A stretch of DNA of 64,000 bases from Flavobacterium limnophilum (GTDB lineage: Bacteria; Bacteroidota; Bacteroidia; Flavobacteriales; Flavobacteriaceae). Under the pieces are notes generated by a model. The model did not search any database, had not been told where the DNA came from, and worked only from the letters and a program-made list of their open reading frames with translations. Position 1 is the first letter of the stretch. Each line of letters begins with the position of its first letter. Shown piece after piece: positions 45,990 to 54,926 of this stretch. The position numbers and the translations under genes are program-made. The stretch lies in contig NZ_CP114289.2 of the NCBI RefSeq assembly GCF_027111315.2, positions 3,658,001 to 3,722,000 of the forward strand. Direction: 5' to 3'.

Positions 45990-46891
45990 CATATCCAATC
46001 TTTCGGATTTTCCAATACTTTCAATAGTTTTTCTTCTTCGCTTCCCGTTTCCGGATGATGGTCGTACACCCACTGCACATGTGGCGGCAAACTCATCAAG
46101 ATACTTTCGATTCTGCCATTGGTTTTCAATCCGAACAAAGTGCCTTTGTCGTGGACCAAATTGAATTCGACATAACGACCACGACGGATTTCCTGCCAAG
46201 TTCTATTGGCTTCGGTATAAGGAAGATTTTTTCTTCTTTCAACTATTGGAACATAAGCTTCCAAGAAACTATTCCCCACTTCTGTAACAAAATTGTACCA
46301 ATCTTCCATTGCCATTTGCTCATTTGCCTTGCAATAATCGAAAAATAATCCGCCAATTCCACGGGCTTCATTGCGATGCGCATTCCAAAAATAGGCATCA
46401 CATTGCTTTTTGTATTTTGGATAAAAATCTGGATTGTGTTTGTCGCAAGCGGTTTTACAAGTTTGATGAAAATGAGTGGCGTCTTCCTCAAACAAATAAT
46501 AAGGCGTTAAATCCTGTCCTCCGCCAAACCATTGCTGGATTACGTTTCCATTGTCATCATACATTTCGAAATAGCGCCAATTTGCGTGAACTGTTGGAAC
46601 CATTGGACTTTTTGGATGCAAAACCAAACTCAATCCGCAGGCAAAGAAATCGGCTTCGCCCACGTTGAACAATTTTTGCATACTGTCCGGTAATTTTCCG
46701 TGCACTGCAGAAATATTGACACCCCCTTTTTCGAAAACTTTTCCGTTTTCAATCACGCGTGTTCTTCCGCCTCCACCTTCAGGGCGTTCCCAAATATCCT
46801 CACGGAATTTGGTTGTGCCGTCAGCAGCTTCCAATCCTTTGCAGATTTGGTCTTGAAGGTTTTGTATGTATTGGTAAAATTTGTCTTTCAT
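45989..46891 (-). CDS. hemF: Oxygen-dependent coproporphyrinogen III oxidase
   Basis: Oxidative decarboxylation of coproporphyrinogen III to protoporphyrinogen IX, 300 residues. Motifs: W-E-R-P-E-G-G-G-G-R-T-R-V near 31-43, H-A-N-W-R-Y-F, W-F-G-G-G-Q-D-L-T-P-Y-Y and R-R-G-R-Y-V-E-F-N-L. This is the aerobic enzyme. It is the last gene of the minus-strand heme operon and its ATG overlaps the stop of the BRO remnant's old frame (TAATG). Confidence 0.96.
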   Translation of the reverse strand: MKDKFYQYIQNLQDQICKGLEAADGTTKFREDIWERPEGGGGRTRVIENGKVFEKGGVNISAVHGKLPDSMQKLFNVGEADFFACGLSLVLHPKSPMVPTVHANWRYFEMYDDNGNVIQQWFGGGQDLTPYYLFEEDATHFHQTCKTACDKHNPDFYPKYKKQCDAYFWNAHRNEARGIGGLFFDYCKANEQMAMEDWYNFVTEVGNSFLEAYVPIVERRKNLPYTEANRTWQEIRRGRYVEFNLVHDKGTLFGLKTNGRIESILMSLPPHVQWVYDHHPETGSEEEKLLKVLENPKDWI

Positions 46892-47620
46892 TATTCTAAT
46901 TCCTTGTTCTTTTCCAAATAATCAGCAGCATTCAACTTATTGACTATTTTTTTTCCAGTCTTTTCTTCAATTTGCTTACGTGTATTCCCGGCAATTGTCC
47001 CTCCTTGTTTCGCAAATTTTCTTTTTTAAACCTTTATGATTTTTGTATTGTTTGACCGACAAACCGCTCCAAGCCTTGGTAATTTCATCAGTAAGAATCG
47101 CATATTCTTGTCCTTTTTTTACACCTCGTTTATCCCATTCATCGGTAAGATCTTTTCTTACTTCTATACTTTTTAAACGTTGATTTACCCATTCTTTGGA
47201 ATATCCTTTTTTGAGATACGTCTCCATAAGTCTGTCAAAACCAAGTTCAGGATCTTCAATTTCATCAATCCTTTCTCTACCCACTTGAGCCAACCACAGT
47301 TTAAAAGGTTCTGCTTTTTTGGAAGGTACCGATTGGATTAATCTGAACAATTGTTCGGTATCGGCAACATCTGTTAGCCTCATCTTCCCATCAGCAGCCA
47401 TCATTTTCAACTGGTGACTATTTGTCACCGTTTCATTTCCTTCCGCAACTAATCTTTCTTTAAGTTTGTTCCAATATTTCCTTGCCTTTTGATAATCCTC
47501 TTGATTGGTTAGAATTGATACAACATCAACTGTAGAAAAATACCATTTCTCCTCCTCATCACTCCAAATGGAACGAATTTGTTTTTGTTCAAATAGTTTA
47601 ATGGCGGTTTCTTTGGTCAT
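46891..47620 (-). pseudogene. BRO-N/DinD-type antirepressor-like gene with internal deletion and frameshift
   Basis: The open frame 46976-47620 gives 214 residues: a BRO-N-like part (I-R-S-I-W-S-D-E-E-E-K-W-Y-F-S, then K-Y-W-N-K-L-K-E-R-L) and the core Y-A-I-L-T-D-E-I. It then leaves frame after G-L-K-K-K and stops. In another frame just downstream the conserved C-terminus reappears (K-Q-G-G-T-I-A-G-N-T-R-K-Q-I-E) and runs to a stop at 46891. So about 40-60 codons and the frame were lost near 47015-47028. The former stop abuts hemF. A shortened 214-residue product could still be made. Confidence 0.75.
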
Positions 47621-47671
47621 AATTTTATATTTTAATAAAATTTGTCTTGAAAGTTCTGAATTTAATGTCCA

Positions 47672-48052
47672 TTATAAATTTGCTTTTGCAGCAGCTGTCT
47701 TATTAAAAATCCCAAACGAGAAGACCTTGCTTTCCTTCTGGACATAATCGTAAATGGCGATGGCTTTTCCAGAAAAATCAAATTGACTTTCTTTCGAAAT
47801 CGCGATTAAAAAATCGGCAAATATCTCGAAATGATTCCAGTCAAAATGAAGTCGTTCCAAATGAGAAATCAATTGCTCTTCGCTAAATTTTTGGAGACTT
47901 TCGACATTCATTCCCAAATCTTTCAGCTCATTTTCAAGCGAAAGAATATCTTCCAAATTCCAAAATTTAGGCACAAAAGTCAGCGAATGCAACACTTTCA
48001 GAATGTTGTCAATTCGAATACTTTCCTGATTTCGTAAGCCTTTGTTGAGCAT
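47672..48052 (-). CDS. Protein of unknown function in the heme operon
   Basis: 126 residues, mostly alpha-helical by composition, no signal peptide and no motif I recognise. It starts 10 bases after the hemE stop and so is cotranscribed with the heme genes. Possible roles (adaptor, regulator) are not visible in the sequence. Confidence 0.65.
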   Translation of the reverse strand: MLNKGLRNQESIRIDNILKVLHSLTFVPKFWNLEDILSLENELKDLGMNVESLQKFSEEQLISHLERLHFDWNHFEIFADFLIAISKESQFDFSGKAIAIYDYVQKESKVFSFGIFNKTAAAKANL

Positions 48053-48061
48053 TATAAATTC

Positions 48062-49090
48062 TTATTTCTGCTTGTATTCCTTCACCGCATCCACAAAAGC
48101 TTTGGCGTGATCCACAGGAATATTTGGTAAAATTCCGTGGCCTAAATTGGCGATGTATTTGTCTTTTCCGAATTCGTCAATCATTTCGTGAACCATTTTT
48201 TTGATGGTTGGAATTGGAGAAAGCAATCTCGATGGATCGAAATTTCCTTGCAAAGTGATGTTTCCACCAGACAAATAACGGGCATTTCTAGGCGAACAAG
48301 TCCAATCTACACCAAGTGCCGAAGCCTTGCTTTTTCCCATTTCGCCAAGGGTAAACCAACATCCTTTTCCAAAAACGATAACAGGCGTAATCTCTGCCAA
48401 GGCGTCAACAATTTGGTTGATGTATTTCCAGGAGAATTCTTGATAATCCACCGGCGAAAGCATTCCTCCCCAAGAATCGAAAATCTGGATGGCGTTACAA
48501 CCCGCTTTTACTTTTTCTTTCAAATATAAAATCGTGGTGTCGGTGATTTTTTGCAATAAAGTGTGTGCTGCAATTGGATTCGAGAAACAAAATCCTTTGG
48601 CGGTATCAAAGCTTTTTGAACCTTTTCCTTCCACGGCATAACAAAAAATCGTCCAAGGCGAACCGGCGAAACCTATCAATGGCACCTCATCGTTCAACAT
48701 TTCTTTGGTCAATTTTATGGCATCAAAAACATAACCCAAAGTTTCGTTTACATCCGGAACATAAACCTGGTTTACTTGCTCCATCGTGCGAATTGGATTC
48801 GGGATAATGGGTCCCAAATTGTCTTTCAATTCCACGTGAATTCCCATTGCTCTTGGCACCACCAAAATATCCGAAAACAAAATTGCGGCATCAGGACCAA
48901 CTATTCGAATCGGTTGAACGGTGATTTCAGCAGCCAATTCAGGAGTTTCACAACGAGTAAAAAAATCATATTTGTCACGCAATGCCCTGAATTCCGGCAA
49001 ATATCTTCCTGCTTGACGCATCATCCAAACTGGTGGACGTTCGACAGTTTCTCCTCTTAATGCTTTTAAAAATAGGTCGTTCTTTATCAT
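48062..49090 (-). CDS. hemE: Uroporphyrinogen decarboxylase
   Basis: Converts uroporphyrinogen III to coproporphyrinogen III, 342 residues. Signatures: [15 protein letters not shown] (20-34), [14 protein letters not shown], and the C-terminal N-L-G-H-G-I. Between hemD and the unknown gene on the minus strand. Confidence 0.96.
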   Translation of the reverse strand: MIKNDLFLKALRGETVERPPVWMMRQAGRYLPEFRALRDKYDFFTRCETPELAAEITVQPIRIVGPDAAILFSDILVVPRAMGIHVELKDNLGPIIPNPIRTMEQVNQVYVPDVNETLGYVFDAIKLTKEMLNDEVPLIGFAGSPWTIFCYAVEGKGSKSFDTAKGFCFSNPIAAHTLLQKITDTTILYLKEKVKAGCNAIQIFDSWGGMLSPVDYQEFSWKYINQIVDALAEITPVIVFGKGCWFTLGEMGKSKASALGVDWTCSPRNARYLSGGNITLQGNFDPSRLLSPIPTIKKMVHEMIDEFGKDKYIANLGHGILPNIPVDHAKAFVDAVKEYKQK

Positions 49091-49110
49091 TTTTTATTCG
49101 TTTTTCTAAT

Positions 49111-49132
49111 TCCCCCTTCGGGGTTAGGGGGA
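49111..49132. repeat. TCCCCC...GGGGGA hairpin between hemE and hemD
   Basis: TCCCCCT and AGGGGGA arms around TTCGGGGTT, in the 42-base gap. It is a common-looking intergenic repeat of Flavobacteria and related in style to the hairpin inside hemC (50207-50225). Confidence 0.6.
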
Positions 49133-49798
49133 TTATTTATATTCTTCGATTACATCCTCAATCACGTTTTCAACCGAAGGCTGATCTGCGACTATTATAT
49201 TTCTTGTTATAGTATCTAATGCACTTGCCGTGGTTTCGCCAATACAAAAGCAAATTTCGTTTTTTATTTTGTTTTCCTTCAAATAACTTTCAATGGCAGA
49301 CGGGCTGAAAAACAGGATTCCATCGACTGGAGTTTTTATTTTTTGTGGCGTCAAAGTCGTTTCATAAACCTGAATTTCATTGAAATTGACTTTGGCTGCT
49401 TTCAAGGCTTTGGGCAAGGTTTCTTTTCGCAGATTTCCGCTGAAAAAAGTATAACTTTCTTTGGAATAAATCAAGGTGATAATTTCAGCCAAATCGGAAG
49501 CATAATCCAAGTAAACCTCAACATTAAAACCGTTTTCTTCCAACAATGCCTTGGTTTTCATACCCACACAAAACACCTTTTTGGATTTTAATTCTTCGCA
49601 TTTTGGATTTAGCAACACGCTTTGAGCCGCATTTTGACTGGTAAAAATCAGATTGTCATTAATTCCTTTTAAATCAAAATCCGAGTTTTCGGTTTTGATA
49701 AAATTAGCTTCCGTTACTGAAAAACCTGCATTTAACAAGACTTGCTTTTGAGAACTCAAAAGTATTTTTGTGGATAGAATATTGATTGGGCTACTCAT
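49133..49798 (-). CDS. hemD: Uroporphyrinogen III synthase
   Basis: Closes hydroxymethylbilane into uroporphyrinogen III, 221 residues. The family is weakly conserved; here the two-lobed layout, the F-T-S-Q-N-A segment near 52-57 (cf. F-T-S-x-x-A) and F-F-S-P-S-A-I near 160 support the call, as does its place. The ATG overlaps the hemC stop by one base. Confidence 0.88.
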   Translation of the reverse strand: MSSPINILSTKILLSSQKQVLLNAGFSVTEANFIKTENSDFDLKGINDNLIFTSQNAAQSVLLNPKCEELKSKKVFCVGMKTKALLEENGFNVEVYLDYASDLAEIITLIYSKESYTFFSGNLRKETLPKALKAAKVNFNEIQVYETTLTPQKIKTPVDGILFFSPSAIESYLKENKIKNEICFCIGETTASALDTITRNIIVADQPSVENVIEDVIEEYK

Positions 49799-50772
49799 TA
49801 TTTCTTCAAACTTTCCTTGATTGTTTTCATCAACTCCGCTCCTCCTTTTTCCAAAATTTCATTGGCACAATTGAAACCTAATTTTTTCCATTCTTCAACG
49901 GGCACAATTTTTTCGATTTCCAATTTTTCTTTTCCATCAATAGACAACAAAGCGCCTTTGAAAACAAAAGTGTCTTCCAACTCGCAATACTTGGCCAAAG
50001 CTCCAATTGGCGCGGTACAACCGCCTTCGAGTGTTTTTAGGAATTGTCTTTCTATGTAGGTGCAAATCTCGGTTTCCACATCGTTCAATTGTGAAACGGC
50101 GTCGAGTGTAAAATCGTCATTCCCCATCGCGACAACTACCATTGCTCCTTGAGCCGGCGCTGGAATCATCCAATCCAAATCGATATAAGAGAAATTCCTA
50201 TTTTCTCCCTCTCCTTTGGAGAGGGTCGGGGTGAGGATTGGTTTCAGGTTGATTCTTTCTAAACCTGCAGCTGCAAAAACAGCTCCGCTCCAATCGCTTT
50301 CGTTTAGTTTTTGCATTCGAGTGTTCACATTTCCACGCAAATCGACTACAGTATGATTGGGATATTTATTCAACCATTGCGCTTGACGACGCAAACTTCC
50401 GGTGGCGATGGTTCCTTTTTTTTCTAGAAAATCGAGGTTTCCTTTGTGAACCAAAATATCCAACGTATTGGCTCTTTCGAGAACTGCCGCTTGAACAATC
50501 CCAATTGGCAAAGCCGTTGGCACATCTTTCATCGAATGCACGGCAATATCGACTTGACCATTTAGCATGGCGATGTCCAATGTTTTCGTGAAAATTCCGG
50601 TGATTCCAAGTTCGTAAAGTGGTTTATCGAGTAGGATGTCGCCTTGCGATTTTACGGCAATAATTTCGGTTTTATAGCCTAAATCATTTAACTTTTTTTG
50701 AACGGTATGGGCTTGCCAAAGAGCTAATTCGCTGTCGCGAGTCCCAATTCGAATTGTTTTTTTTGAATTCAT
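49798..50772 (-). CDS. hemC: Hydroxymethylbilane synthase with an in-frame repeat insertion
   Basis: Polymerises four porphobilinogens, 324 residues. Seen: N-terminal R-I-G-T-R-D-S-E-L-A-L-W-Q, V-H-S-M-K-D-V-P, the cofactor Cys in E-G-G-C-T-A-P-I-G, and I-P-A-P-A-Q-G. Residues 179-191 (I-L-T-P-T-L-S-K-G-E-G-E-N) have no counterpart in the family. They come from a palindromic DNA repeat in the loop after A-A-A-G-L. All catalytic motifs stay intact, so the protein should still work. Confidence 0.93.
   Translation of the reverse strand: MNSKKTIRIGTRDSELALWQAHTVQKKLNDLGYKTEIIAVKSQGDILLDKPLYELGITGIFTKTLDIAMLNGQVDIAVHSMKDVPTALPIGIVQAAVLERANTLDILVHKGNLDFLEKKGTIATGSLRRQAQWLNKYPNHTVVDLRGNVNTRMQKLNESDWSGAVFAAAGLERINLKPILTPTLSKGEGENRNFSYIDLDWMIPAPAQGAMVVVAMGNDDFTLDAVSQLNDVETEICTYIERQFLKTLEGGCTAPIGALAKYCELEDTFVFKGALLSIDGKEKLEIEKIVPVEEWKKLGFNCANEILEKGGAELMKTIKESLKK
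50203..50239. repeat. Palindromic repeat inserted inside hemC
   Basis: CCCTCTCC-TTT-GGAGAGGG (50207-50225) followed by TCGGGGTGAG. Such CTCACCCC/CCCTCTCC elements are normally intergenic. Here it is read in frame and adds about 13 residues. Confidence 0.75.
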
Positions 50773-50828
50773 TAAACCTTTTTTCTTTTTTTAAACCATA
50801 AAGATATTAAGGTTTGTTTGGATTTTTA

Positions 50829-52133
50829 CTATGAAAGGGTGATTTTGTATTTTTCTTCGGCAGCCGAAGTCGTTTTTTGGGGAGTTTGCAATCCTATTTG
50901 GAATACTTTTTCGATAAACTCTATGCTTTCATCAACCGAAGTGTTTTCGTCTTTGAGGTGACTGGCGAAATGGTTGGTGATTTTTTGGATAATTCTGGAC
51001 GTGATTAATTCAGCTTGTTCTTCGTCGAAATTAGGCAACTTTTTTCTGTGCAAAGTCATTTCGCTGGCCACGATGTCAATTAATTTAGCTTTTAATGCGT
51101 GAATGGTTGGCGCATATTTTCTGCCATTCATCCACGTATTCAATTCTAGTTTCATGTCCTCGATAATGGCTTCGGCAGCAGGAATGTGTTGTTTCCTTCT
51201 TTCGAGCGTGTCATCGGTCATTTGTGACAAATAATCCATGTGGATTAAAGTTACTCCCGGAATTTGTTGCACATCGGCATTCACATTTTTGGGGATGGAC
51301 AAATCCAAAATGAGCAACTCTTTCTTGAGATTCAATAATGTTTTGTCGATGGTTGGATTTTGCGCGCCTGTTGCCACAACCAAGACATCGGCTTTTTGTA
51401 ATTCTTGGTGTAAATCGGAGTAATCTTTTACGACTAAATTCAATTTTCCGGCCAATATTTCGGCGGTACTTTTGGTTCTATTGATTAAGGTAATCTGCTC
51501 GTTTTTGGTATGTTTGATGAGATTTTCGCAAGTATTTCTGCCTATTTCTCCCGTTCCAAAAAGCAAAATATTTTTATTGCCTATATTCTCTATGTTTCTA
51601 ATGATGTATTGCACGGCGGCAAAAGAAACAGAAGTGGCGCCCGAACTAATTTCGGTTTCGTTTTTAATTCTTTTGCTGGTTTGAATCACGGTATTGATCA
51701 ATCGGTCTAAAAAAGTATTGATTAAACCCAATGTACGAGCTTCGTCGAAACTGTTTTTTATTTGTCCAATAATTTCAAAATCACCAAGAATTTGACTGTC
51801 CAAACCTGTTCCCACACGAAACATGTGGTCGATGGCTTCGTGGCTTTTATAAACAAAACCTACTTTTTGAAATTCTTCTACAGTACCGTTACTGTTTTCG
51901 CAAACCAATTTTATCAACTGGAAAGGGTGGTCTGCATAACCGTAAATTTCGGTGCGATTGCAGGTAGAAGTAACGATTAAACTCTCGATGCCTTCTTCTT
52001 TGGCTTGGAGCAACACTTTGGTTTTTGCTTTGGTATCCAGACTAAATTTACCTCGCACTTCGGCATCCGCTTTCTTGTAACTCAAACCAATGGAGTAGAA
52101 AGTTTTGTGTTTCGGTACATTTAGATTTTCCAT
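50829..52133 (-). CDS. hemA: Glutamyl-tRNA reductase
   Basis: First committed heme step, glutamyl-tRNA to glutamate-1-semialdehyde, 434 residues. Catalytic Cys58 lies in T-S-T-C-N-R-T-E. The NADPH domain shows F-G-T-G-E-I-G-R and a C-terminal dimerisation domain. First gene of the minus-strand heme operon; the partner enzyme hemL is not in the window. A minus-strand TAACTTTG at 52166-52159 is a good -7 element. Confidence 0.95.
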   Translation of the reverse strand: MENLNVPKHKTFYSIGLSYKKADAEVRGKFSLDTKAKTKVLLQAKEEGIESLIVTSTCNRTEIYGYADHPFQLIKLVCENSNGTVEEFQKVGFVYKSHEAIDHMFRVGTGLDSQILGDFEIIGQIKNSFDEARTLGLINTFLDRLINTVIQTSKRIKNETEISSGATSVSFAAVQYIIRNIENIGNKNILLFGTGEIGRNTCENLIKHTKNEQITLINRTKSTAEILAGKLNLVVKDYSDLHQELQKADVLVVATGAQNPTIDKTLLNLKKELLILDLSIPKNVNADVQQIPGVTLIHMDYLSQMTDDTLERRKQHIPAAEAIIEDMKLELNTWMNGRKYAPTIHALKAKLIDIVASEMTLHRKKLPNFDEEQAELITSRIIQKITNHFASHLKDENTSVDESIEFIEKVFQIGLQTPQKTTSAAEEKYKITLS

Positions 52134-52158
52134 ATACGATCTTTTCTGATGCGACTGG

Positions 52159-52166
52159 CAAAGTTA
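52159..52166 (-). promoter_or_regulatory. -7 element of the hemA operon
   Basis: Minus strand TAACTTTG, exact TANNTTTG, 26 bases before the hemA ATG. A TTG on the minus strand at 52190-52188 is a possible -33 box, slightly farther than usual (21 bases). Confidence 0.5.
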
Positions 52167-52221
52167 GAACTAAGGTTTTTATTAAAACAACGCTTAAAGT
52201 ACTATTTATATCGCTAAATGA

Positions 52222-52268
52222 TATTTTTGTCCTTTAATACATTTATAAAACAAAAAACACTATTTTTG
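52222..52268 (+). promoter_or_regulatory. Two candidate -7 elements before the AraC-family gene
   Basis: TATTTTTG occurs at 52222-52229 and again at 52261-52268, both exact TANNTTTG, 39 bases apart. The regulator gene starts at 52360, giving a leader of roughly 85 bases from the nearer box. This gap of 226 bases separates hemA from the divergent regulator. Confidence 0.4.
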
Positions 52269-52359
52269 TACTAAAATCAGGCTTTTATACATCAAATTTA
52301 GTACATGTTTTTTGGAAAAACCCTGACAATTGTCATAATGCTTTAAAAAAAATGTCGCA

Positions 52360-53232
52360 ATGAGTTCTCAAGATGTTATAACAATTGAAGACGACTTTAC
52401 CCTACTTCGTTTTCAAAATGACAGTGATGAAGTGTATTTCACCCAGCGTGAAGTCAAAAGTGGATTGATTCAATTCCATTTCGGGTTGAAGGGAAAAGCC
52501 AAATTTCTTTTCAACCAAGGAAGTTATGCCTTGGACCTGAAAGAAGAAAAATCTCTATTGCTATACAACCCGCAAAAAGAATTGCCTTTAAATCTGGAAA
52601 TAGCCCCTAATTCCTGGGTTATTTCGGTTATCATTTCCATTAAAAAATTTCATAATCTATTTTCTTCCGAAGCCAATTACATCACTTTTTTGAGTGACGA
52701 CAACAAGGACAAAAAATATTATAAAGAAGGCGACATCAGTCCGTCGATGGCGATTGTTTTGAGCCAATTGTTTCATTACAACCTGAATCCGTCCATAAAA
52801 AACCTGTATTACAAAGCCAAAGGTTACGAATTGTTGAGTTTGTATTTCAACCGAACCGAAGATCCAAATGCGGAACAATGTCCGTTTTTGATTGACGAAG
52901 AAAACGTGTTGAAAATTAAAAAAGCCAAGGAAATCATCCTCGCAAATATGGCCGAACCCCCCGGATTACAGGAACTGGCCGATGAAATTGGACTTACCTT
53001 GAAAAAGCTTAAAATGGGTTTCAAACAAATTTACGGCGACACCGTTTATGGTTTCCTTTTCGACTATAAAATGGATTCTGCCCGAAAATTATTGGACAGC
53101 GGTTCGTATAACGTAAACGAAGTGGGTTTGAAAATTGGTTACAGCACCGGAAGTCACTTTATTGCGGCTTTCAAGAAAAAATTTGGAACCACTCCAAAAA
53201 AATATCTGATGTCCATCAATCCGAACATGTAA
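52360..53232 (+). CDS. AraC-family transcriptional regulator
   Basis: DNA-binding regulator, 290 residues. An N-terminal sensory domain (1-180) is not of a type I recognise. The C-terminal part (about 192-285) holds two helix-turn-helix motifs: L-Q-E-L-A-D-E-I-G-L-T-L-K-K-L and V-N-E-V-G-L-K-I-G-Y-S-T-G-S-H-F, with the F-K-K-K-F-G-T-T-P-K-K-Y signature. It is divergent from hemA and 47 bases before hemH, so a role in heme or iron control is a fair inference. Confidence 0.88.
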   Translation: MSSQDVITIEDDFTLLRFQNDSDEVYFTQREVKSGLIQFHFGLKGKAKFLFNQGSYALDLKEEKSLLLYNPQKELPLNLEIAPNSWVISVIISIKKFHNLFSSEANYITFLSDDNKDKKYYKEGDISPSMAIVLSQLFHYNLNPSIKNLYYKAKGYELLSLYFNRTEDPNAEQCPFLIDEENVLKIKKAKEIILANMAEPPGLQELADEIGLTLKKLKMGFKQIYGDTVYGFLFDYKMDSARKLLDSGSYNVNEVGLKIGYSTGSHFIAAFKKKFGTTPKKYLMSINPNM

Positions 53233-53279
53233 AATCTTTATTCTCTTTGTCAAGAGAAAAATCAAAACAACAATAAAAT

Positions 53280-54293
53280 ATGAAAGGTGTATTATTAGTC
53301 AACCTTGGTTCGCCGGAAAGTCCAACTGCAAAAGATGTAAAACCGTATTTAGACGAATTTTTGATGGACAAATACGTGATTGATGTTCCGTTTTTGTTGC
53401 GAGCATTGCTAGTTCGTGGAATTATTCTTCAAACAAGACCCAAAAAATCAGCGGCAGCTTACGCCAAAATCTGGTGGGATGAAGGCTCTCCACTTGTCGT
53501 GATTTCCAAAAGAATGCACGAAAAAGTTAAAAAATTGGTTGATCTTCCTGTTTCATTGGCAATGCGTTATGGAAATCCATCTCTTTTGTCTGGATTGCAA
53601 GAATTGCACGACAAAGGCGTAACCGAAGTGTTGCTTTTTCCGTTGTACCCACAACACGCAATGGCTTCGACTACGACCATTTTAGAATTGGCGGAAGAGT
53701 TGCGTAAAAAACATTTTACGGAAATGAAATTTACCATTGTTCCCGCTTTTTACAACAAGCCCGACTACTTGAAAAACCTTGCCGATTCCATTAAATCCCA
53801 TTTGGAAGGTTTTGAATACGACCATGTATTGTTCTCCTATCACGGAATCCCGGAGCGACACATTCGCAAGACCGACATCACCAAATCTCATTGCAAAATT
53901 GATGGTTCTTGCTGCAACACGCCTTCGCCGGCACACGAATTTTGTTACCGTCACCAATGTTACGAAACAACAAAACAAGTGGTAAAACTTTTAGGAATTC
54001 CAGAAGGAAAATACAGCCAAACTTTTCAATCACGCTTGGCTGGAGACAAATGGCTTACTCCTTACACGGATGTCGAAGTGAACAAAATGCCCGAGAAAGG
54101 CATCAAGAATTTGGCTGTCGTGACACCTGCCTTTGTGGCAGATTGTTTGGAAACCTTGGAAGAAATCGCAATGGAAGCCAACCACCAATTCAAGGAACAT
54201 GGTGGCGAGAATTTCATGGCAGTTCCGTGTTTGAACGATGATGAAGAATGGTGCAAAACAGTTGCGAATTGGATAAATGATTGGGCTAAATAA
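53280..54293 (+). CDS. hemH: Ferrochelatase with internal Cys cluster
   Basis: Inserts Fe(II) into protoporphyrin IX, 337 residues. Seen: N-L-G-S-P-E-S-P start, Y-G-x-P and the catalytic His in F-S-Y-H-G-I-P-E-R-H. A Cys-rich stretch follows (C-x5-C-C-x9-C-x4-C, about residues 203-222). Some bacterial ferrochelatases carry a [2Fe-2S] cluster with internal Cys ligands; this one may as well. Second gene of the plus-strand unit. Confidence 0.94.
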   Translation: MKGVLLVNLGSPESPTAKDVKPYLDEFLMDKYVIDVPFLLRALLVRGIILQTRPKKSAAAYAKIWWDEGSPLVVISKRMHEKVKKLVDLPVSLAMRYGNPSLLSGLQELHDKGVTEVLLFPLYPQHAMASTTTILELAEELRKKHFTEMKFTIVPAFYNKPDYLKNLADSIKSHLEGFEYDHVLFSYHGIPERHIRKTDITKSHCKIDGSCCNTPSPAHEFCYRHQCYETTKQVVKLLGIPEGKYSQTFQSRLAGDKWLTPYTDVEVNKMPEKGIKNLAVVTPAFVADCLETLEEIAMEANHQFKEHGGENFMAVPCLNDDEEWCKTVANWINDWAK

Positions 54294-54300
54294 AAATGTT

Positions 54301-54360
54301 TAAAAGTTTAAGGTTTAAAGTTGTCTAATAAGCTTAAACCTTAAACTCTAAACTTTAAAC
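54301..54360. repeat. GTTTAAGGTTTAAAG inverted repeat between hemH and hemJ
   Basis: A left block of TTTAAGGTTTAAAG and a right block of TTAAACCTTAAAC and CTTTAAAC can pair imperfectly. AT-rich intergenic repeat of the dispersed kind. Confidence 0.5.
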
Positions 54361-54367
54361 AAAAAAT

Positions 54368-54922
54368 ATGGACTACTACAACTACCTAAAATCCCTGCAC
54401 CTCATCTTTGTCATCACTTGGTTTGCCGGACTTTTTTATATTGTTCGTTTGTTTGTGTACCAAATAGAAGCCAACGACAAACCTTCGCCCGAAAAAGAAA
54501 TTTTGCAGCAACAATACAAAATAATGACCTATCGTTTGTGGTATATTATCACTTGGCCGTCAGCGATTTTGGCTAGTATTTTTGCGTTTTGGATGTTGTT
54601 TTTTACCGATATCGGGAAAGCCTGGTTGCAAATGCCTTGGATGCACGTGAAACTTGGCTTTGTTTTTGTGTTGTATTTATACCATTATAAATGCCACAAA
54701 ATATACAAGGAATTGCAAAACGACGAAGTAAAATACACCACAAATTATATGCGCTTGTGGAACGAAGGTGCCACCATCATCTTGTTTGCCGTAGTTTTTT
54801 TGGTCATTCTGAAAAATGCCGTAAACTGGATTTATGGAGTTGTCGGAATTATGTTGTTTTCGATTTTAATTATGTTGGGCTTTAAGTTTTACAAACGAAT
54901 TCGAGAAAAAAACAATTCCTAA
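54368..54922 (+). CDS. hemJ: HemJ-type protoporphyrinogen IX oxidase
   Basis: Membrane enzyme oxidising protoporphyrinogen IX to protoporphyrin IX, 184 residues, four to five helices. The HemJ features K-S-L-H-L-I-F-V (His11) and W-F-A-G-L-F-Y near the N-terminus, W-M-H-V-K-L in helix 3 and R-L-W-N-E-G are present. It completes the late heme steps beside hemH. The histidine kinase starts 4 bases after its stop. Confidence 0.9.
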   Translation: MDYYNYLKSLHLIFVITWFAGLFYIVRLFVYQIEANDKPSPEKEILQQQYKIMTYRLWYIITWPSAILASIFAFWMLFFTDIGKAWLQMPWMHVKLGFVFVLYLYHYKCHKIYKELQNDEVKYTTNYMRLWNEGATIILFAVVFLVILKNAVNWIYGVVGIMLFSILIMLGFKFYKRIREKNNS

Positions 54923-54926
54923 AAAC

